A stretch of DNA of 64,000 bases from an endosymbiont of Escarpia spicata (GTDB taxonomy: Bacteria > Pseudomonadota > Gammaproteobacteria > Chromatiales > Chromatiaceae), in the NCBI GenBank assembly GCA_003349915.1, contig QFXE01000018.1, positions 62,001-126,000 of the forward strand, read 5' to 3'. The position numbers and the translations under genes are program-made. Under the pieces are notes generated by a model, which worked only from the letters and a program-made list of their open reading frames with translations, was not told the DNA's origin and did no database searches. Positions 61,533 to 64,000 of this stretch are shown here, one piece after another (positions within the stretch are counted from its first letter, which is position 1; the number at the start of each line of letters is the position of its first letter).

Positions 61533-62692
61533 TCTTTAGGCCAGTATTTTGTTTCGATACCGTCTCCCAGATCGGCCTCGATGAGGCGCCGGCGTACTTC
61601 GAGTAACCTCTCTATCAGTTTTGGCTCTTTCTCCTCATAGGCTGCAGCATCCGGTGCGCGTTTGACGACCACCCCCAGTAATTCTGTGATGGCATTGCCG
61701 ATCGAGTTCTGACTGATGGTGACGATCAGTTTTCCGGCGTCGTTTCGGTAGATCAACTGTTTGAATGCTGGCTGCCAGCGAATGGCATTGGCATACTTTG
61801 CATCGGTGATGCAGTTGTCTCTGACCTTCTTTGCCGTGGCCAGAAAATCATTGTTGAAGAGCAGTGTGTGTTCTATCTGATCCGGGAAATGGGCATCCTT
61901 CGGTATCGGTGCATTGCGGGTGGACACCTGGGTGAAAAAGGTGCGATAGAAGTCGATAAAGCCTTTGAGGATGACATCGTATTCGCGCCAGAACCGTACA
62001 TCACCCAGTGCTGCGACTCCCCCATCGATTTCCCAACTCGGAAGCCCTTGAGGATAGCCGGTCAATTCTATCCGGGATGAGTCGTCATCGACGAGTTTCA
62101 GGATCTTCAAGTCGAGATTTGTGAAGAACTCCCGGTAGACGTCGTGCATATAGGACTCGAAGAGACTGTGCTGACCGCCATCCGTGAGATTCGGGTTGTT
62201 GGGGTCGGCCAGCTCTGCGTTTCGCAGCTGGGTCTTGTCGAAGACGATGAAGTGATTGTGCAGCATACGGATGCTGGGGACGCCGGGGGAGGTGAGGGGC
62301 CAGGTGGCATCGAGACTCGCCTCTCCCGCCAGGATCAGTGCATCCTTCGGGTCGGGGTACTGCTCCAGCATATATTCAATGATAATCTGGTTCATCCGGT
62401 TCCAGACATGCTTTACGTCATCTGGCACCTGGGTGCGGCGTACCGGGCGCCCCAGCGGATTGAGAACGCACTTGGAAGTGTTGTAGATGATCGAGGTGTC
62501 GAACTCGTTGCTGTGCCCCAGTGCCTTGCGGTAGAGCAGCAGGTTCTCTGGATTCATCAACAGACCATTATTGTGCATCAGATCGTTGAGATTTTCCGTG
62601 CTGTTGAAAAACTCGTTGGGTTTCATTCCCTCGGGAACGTCCAGGGGAATAGGTCTGAAGGGGGTTACGATCTCTCTGGGGCCGTACTGCAT
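61529..62692 (-). CDS. Protein of unknown function, first gene of a pair
   Basis: 387 residues, soluble, without signal peptide. It begins MQYGPREIVTPFRPIPLDVP after an AAGGTG site. Central SIRMLHNHFIVFDKTQLR has a His-X-His that recalls nucleotide-transfer or metal sites, but evidence is thin. C-terminus is charged and helical. I do not recognise a family; the long ordered sequence and coupling to the next gene mark it as a true gene. Confidence 0.7.
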   Translation of the reverse strand: MQYGPREIVTPFRPIPLDVPEGMKPNEFFNSTENLNDLMHNNGLLMNPENLLLYRKALGHSNEFDTSIIYNTSKCVLNPLGRPVRRTQVPDDVKHVWNRMNQIIIEYMLEQYPDPKDALILAGEASLDATWPLTSPGVPSIRMLHNHFIVFDKTQLRNAELADPNNPNLTDGGQHSLFESYMHDVYREFFTNLDLKILKLVDDDSSRIELTGYPQGLPSWEIDGGVAALGDVRFWREYDVILKGFIDFYRTFFTQVSTRNAPIPKDAHFPDQIEHTLLFNNDFLATAKKVRDNCITDAKYANAIRWQPAFKQLIYRNDAGKLIVTISQNSIGNAITELLGVVVKRAPDAAAYEEKEPKLIERLLEVRRRLIEADLGDGIETKYWPKE

Positions 62693-63073
62693 AGTGACAC
62701 ACCTTGGAAGAATTCAAGTCTCTAGGCTTAATAGTCTCAATAATAGGGGGTTGTGACAATTACCCACTTAGCTGTTCATCCTGAAGTCCTGTCGTTGTGC
62801 ACGGTTCGGCACAAGACGGTGATGTGGGCTAGAATAGCCTCATCCGGAAGAGAGGGCCTGGACATGCTCGATTTTTTTCTTGTTTTGATATTCATGCTGC
62901 TCATCGTCTATGTGACTTATTGGATGAAAGATCGGTAATCCTCTATTGTGATTCTCCCATCACTCTTGAGGCAATGAGTACACGCCTGGAATCTATTGAC
63001 AAAATATCCGACATGCGGGGCTGCCGCAGTACTCTCTTTTCATCTAAAACGACTGATTGAAATATAAGAAACC
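62693..63073. other. Intergenic region before the symporter gene
   Basis: About 380 bp. It holds the promoters of the flanking divergent genes and a possible tiny membrane-protein gene at 62864-62938. I see no repeat or RNA gene. Confidence 0.5.
62864..62938 (+). CDS. Possible 24-residue single-pass membrane peptide
   Basis: ATG at 62864 with AGAGGG eight bases upstream encodes MLDFFLVLIFMLLIVYVTYW followed by MKDR: one hydrophobic helix with a positive C-terminal end, like known small membrane peptides. No family is recognised. It could be chance, since only length and the ribosome site support it. Confidence 0.35.
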   Translation: MLDFFLVLIFMLLIVYVTYWMKDR

Positions 63074-64000
63074 ATGAGCGAAACAAATCAAACCTCCCTG
63101 ACCATGAAAATTTTGATAGCCATGCTGGGAGGTGCTGTCTTAGGCGTCTTGTTGAACCTGTTTGTCAGTGAGGAGGGGCTGCTGCAGATCTATCTGATAG
63201 ATGGGCTTTTGCTTGTTGTGGGCAAAATCTTCGTGGCATCCCTCAAGATGATGGTGGTGCCGCTGGTGTTTGTATCCCTGGTTGGGGGCGTGACATCTCT
63301 GAGCGATATGTCGACCTTGGGGCGTATGAGCGTCAAGGCGATTGCGTTCTATCTCTTTACCACGGCGGCGGCGATCACCATCGCCCTTTCGTTGGCAGTG
63401 GCTGTTGGCCCGGGGGAGGGTTTTGATGTGGCCGACAAGGCGGTTGAGTTTACCGGCAAAGAGGCTCCTCCTCTGACGGATGTGTTCATCAATCTGGTCC
63501 CTTCCAACCCCATTGAGGCGATGGCGACGGGCAACATGCTGCAGATCATCGTCTTTGCCATCCTGTTCGGTATCGCCATTACCCTGGCCGGCGAGCGGGG
63601 AAAACACGTATTGCGCCTCTTCAATGACCTGGATGTCGTTATCATGAAGATGGTAGAGGTCATCATGAAGCTGGCACCCTATGGTGTGTTTGCCTTGCTT
63701 GCCCGTACCTTTGCGACCCAGGGTATCGATCTGATTCTGCCGCTGGGGGCCTATTTTCTGACGTTGACCGCAGCGCTTGCGATCCATGCGCTGGGCACCT
63801 ATCCGGTGCTGCTGCGCATCTTCTCCGGACTCAACCCGCTGCATCTGTTGCGCAAAATGCGTGATCCCGCCACGTTTGCCTTTTCCACCGCCTCTTCCGG
63901 TGCAACGATACCAGTGACCATGCGTACAGTGGAGAAGCGTATGGGGGTCGACAACTCTGTCGCCTCTTTCACTGTCCCACTGGGTGCCACAATTAACATG
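63074..64000 (+). CDS. SLC1-family dicarboxylate/amino-acid:cation symporter (partial, cut by window end)
   Basis: The first 309 residues of a DctA/GltP-like Na+ or H+ symporter. Membrane helices start at TMKILIAMLGGAVLGVLLN; family blocks include SLKMMVVPLVFVSLVGGV, SNPIEAMATGNMLQIIVFAI and, at the end, STASSGATIPVTMRTVEKRM with the serine-rich re-entrant loop and VPLGATINM. The window stops before the rest (about 100 residues). Substrate cannot be told without the C-terminal binding helix. Confidence 0.92.
   Translation, partial: MSETNQTSLTMKILIAMLGGAVLGVLLNLFVSEEGLLQIYLIDGLLLVVGKIFVASLKMMVVPLVFVSLVGGVTSLSDMSTLGRMSVKAIAFYLFTTAAAITIALSLAVAVGPGEGFDVADKAVEFTGKEAPPLTDVFINLVPSNPIEAMATGNMLQIIVFAILFGIAITLAGERGKHVLRLFNDLDVVIMKMVEVIMKLAPYGVFALLARTFATQGIDLILPLGAYFLTLTAALAIHALGTYPVLLRIFSGLNPLHLLRKMRDPATFAFSTASSGATIPVTMRTVEKRMGVDNSVASFTVPLGATINM

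Overview
The window reads as chromosome from a gammaproteobacterial sulfur oxidiser, possibly of the Sedimenticola/Thiodiazotropha/chemosynthetic-symbiont kind (inferred from gene content; no 16S or other marker is present). The clues are a Gly/Tyr-rich sulfur globule protein gene, a complete Sec-type (clade II) nitrous oxide reductase cluster, classical menaquinone biosynthesis, and typical gammaproteobacterial housekeeping genes (greB, arfB, yaeQ, srkA). No tRNA, rRNA, CRISPR array, integrase or complete insertion sequence was seen.

Layout. 0.1-3.5 kb: pyruvate phosphate dikinase and a small secreted protein. 3.5-16.6 kb: N2O respiration. A ZnuA-like/Sco fusion comes first, then nosZ, two c-type cytochrome genes, nosB, nosD, nosG, nosH, nosF, nosL and nosY, with FNR/DNR-like boxes before nosZ and before both cytochrome genes, and a membrane-anchored unknown at the end. 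16.7-26.1 kb: a di-haem cytochrome and the men genes (menE on +; menF-menD-alkD-like-menB-menA-menC-menI on -). NosG/NosH are expected to oxidise menaquinol and pass electrons through cytochromes c to NosZ, so the two blocks make one functional unit. 26.2-32.5 kb: a VTT-domain/flavoprotein-disulfide-reductase fusion, two large putative lipoproteins and a secreted protein with two Cys-rich repeats. 32.7-37.4 kb: a TetR-MFP-RND efflux operon with a palindromic operator at the tetR start. 37.8-46.8 kb: arsM, a 63-residue protein, the sulfur globule gene, a CAP-domain protein with Cys repeats, yaeQ-arfB, srkA, greB, a Sel1 protein, a ComEA-like HhH protein and a short-type 6-phosphogluconate dehydrogenase.

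47.1-59.9 kb is the most striking part: a nine-gene block, all on +, coding for seven multihaem cytochromes (53 CXXCH motifs plus three CX3CH/CX4CH motifs), a predicted outer-membrane beta-barrel and a 73-residue Cys-rich membrane protein. One member fuses a NapH-like polyferredoxin to a multihaem domain; another joins NHL-type repeats to 16 haem motifs, including tandem di-haem repeats. Eight of the nine genes overlap or nearly abut. A good sigma-54 promoter with two palindromic upstream sites precedes the first gene, and a strong intrinsic terminator separates it from the rest. This looks like a transmembrane electron conduit (quinol pool to periplasm to outer membrane or beyond) and does not match a known Mtr/Pcc/Omc operon layout that I recognise.

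60-64 kb: a dimeric-type dUTPase, two overlapping genes of unknown function, and the 5' part of an SLC1-family dicarboxylate/amino-acid symporter cut by the window end. Several short palindromic repeats occur between genes. One, with 15-bp terminal inverted repeats, is MITE-like and supplies the stop codon of a neighbouring gene.
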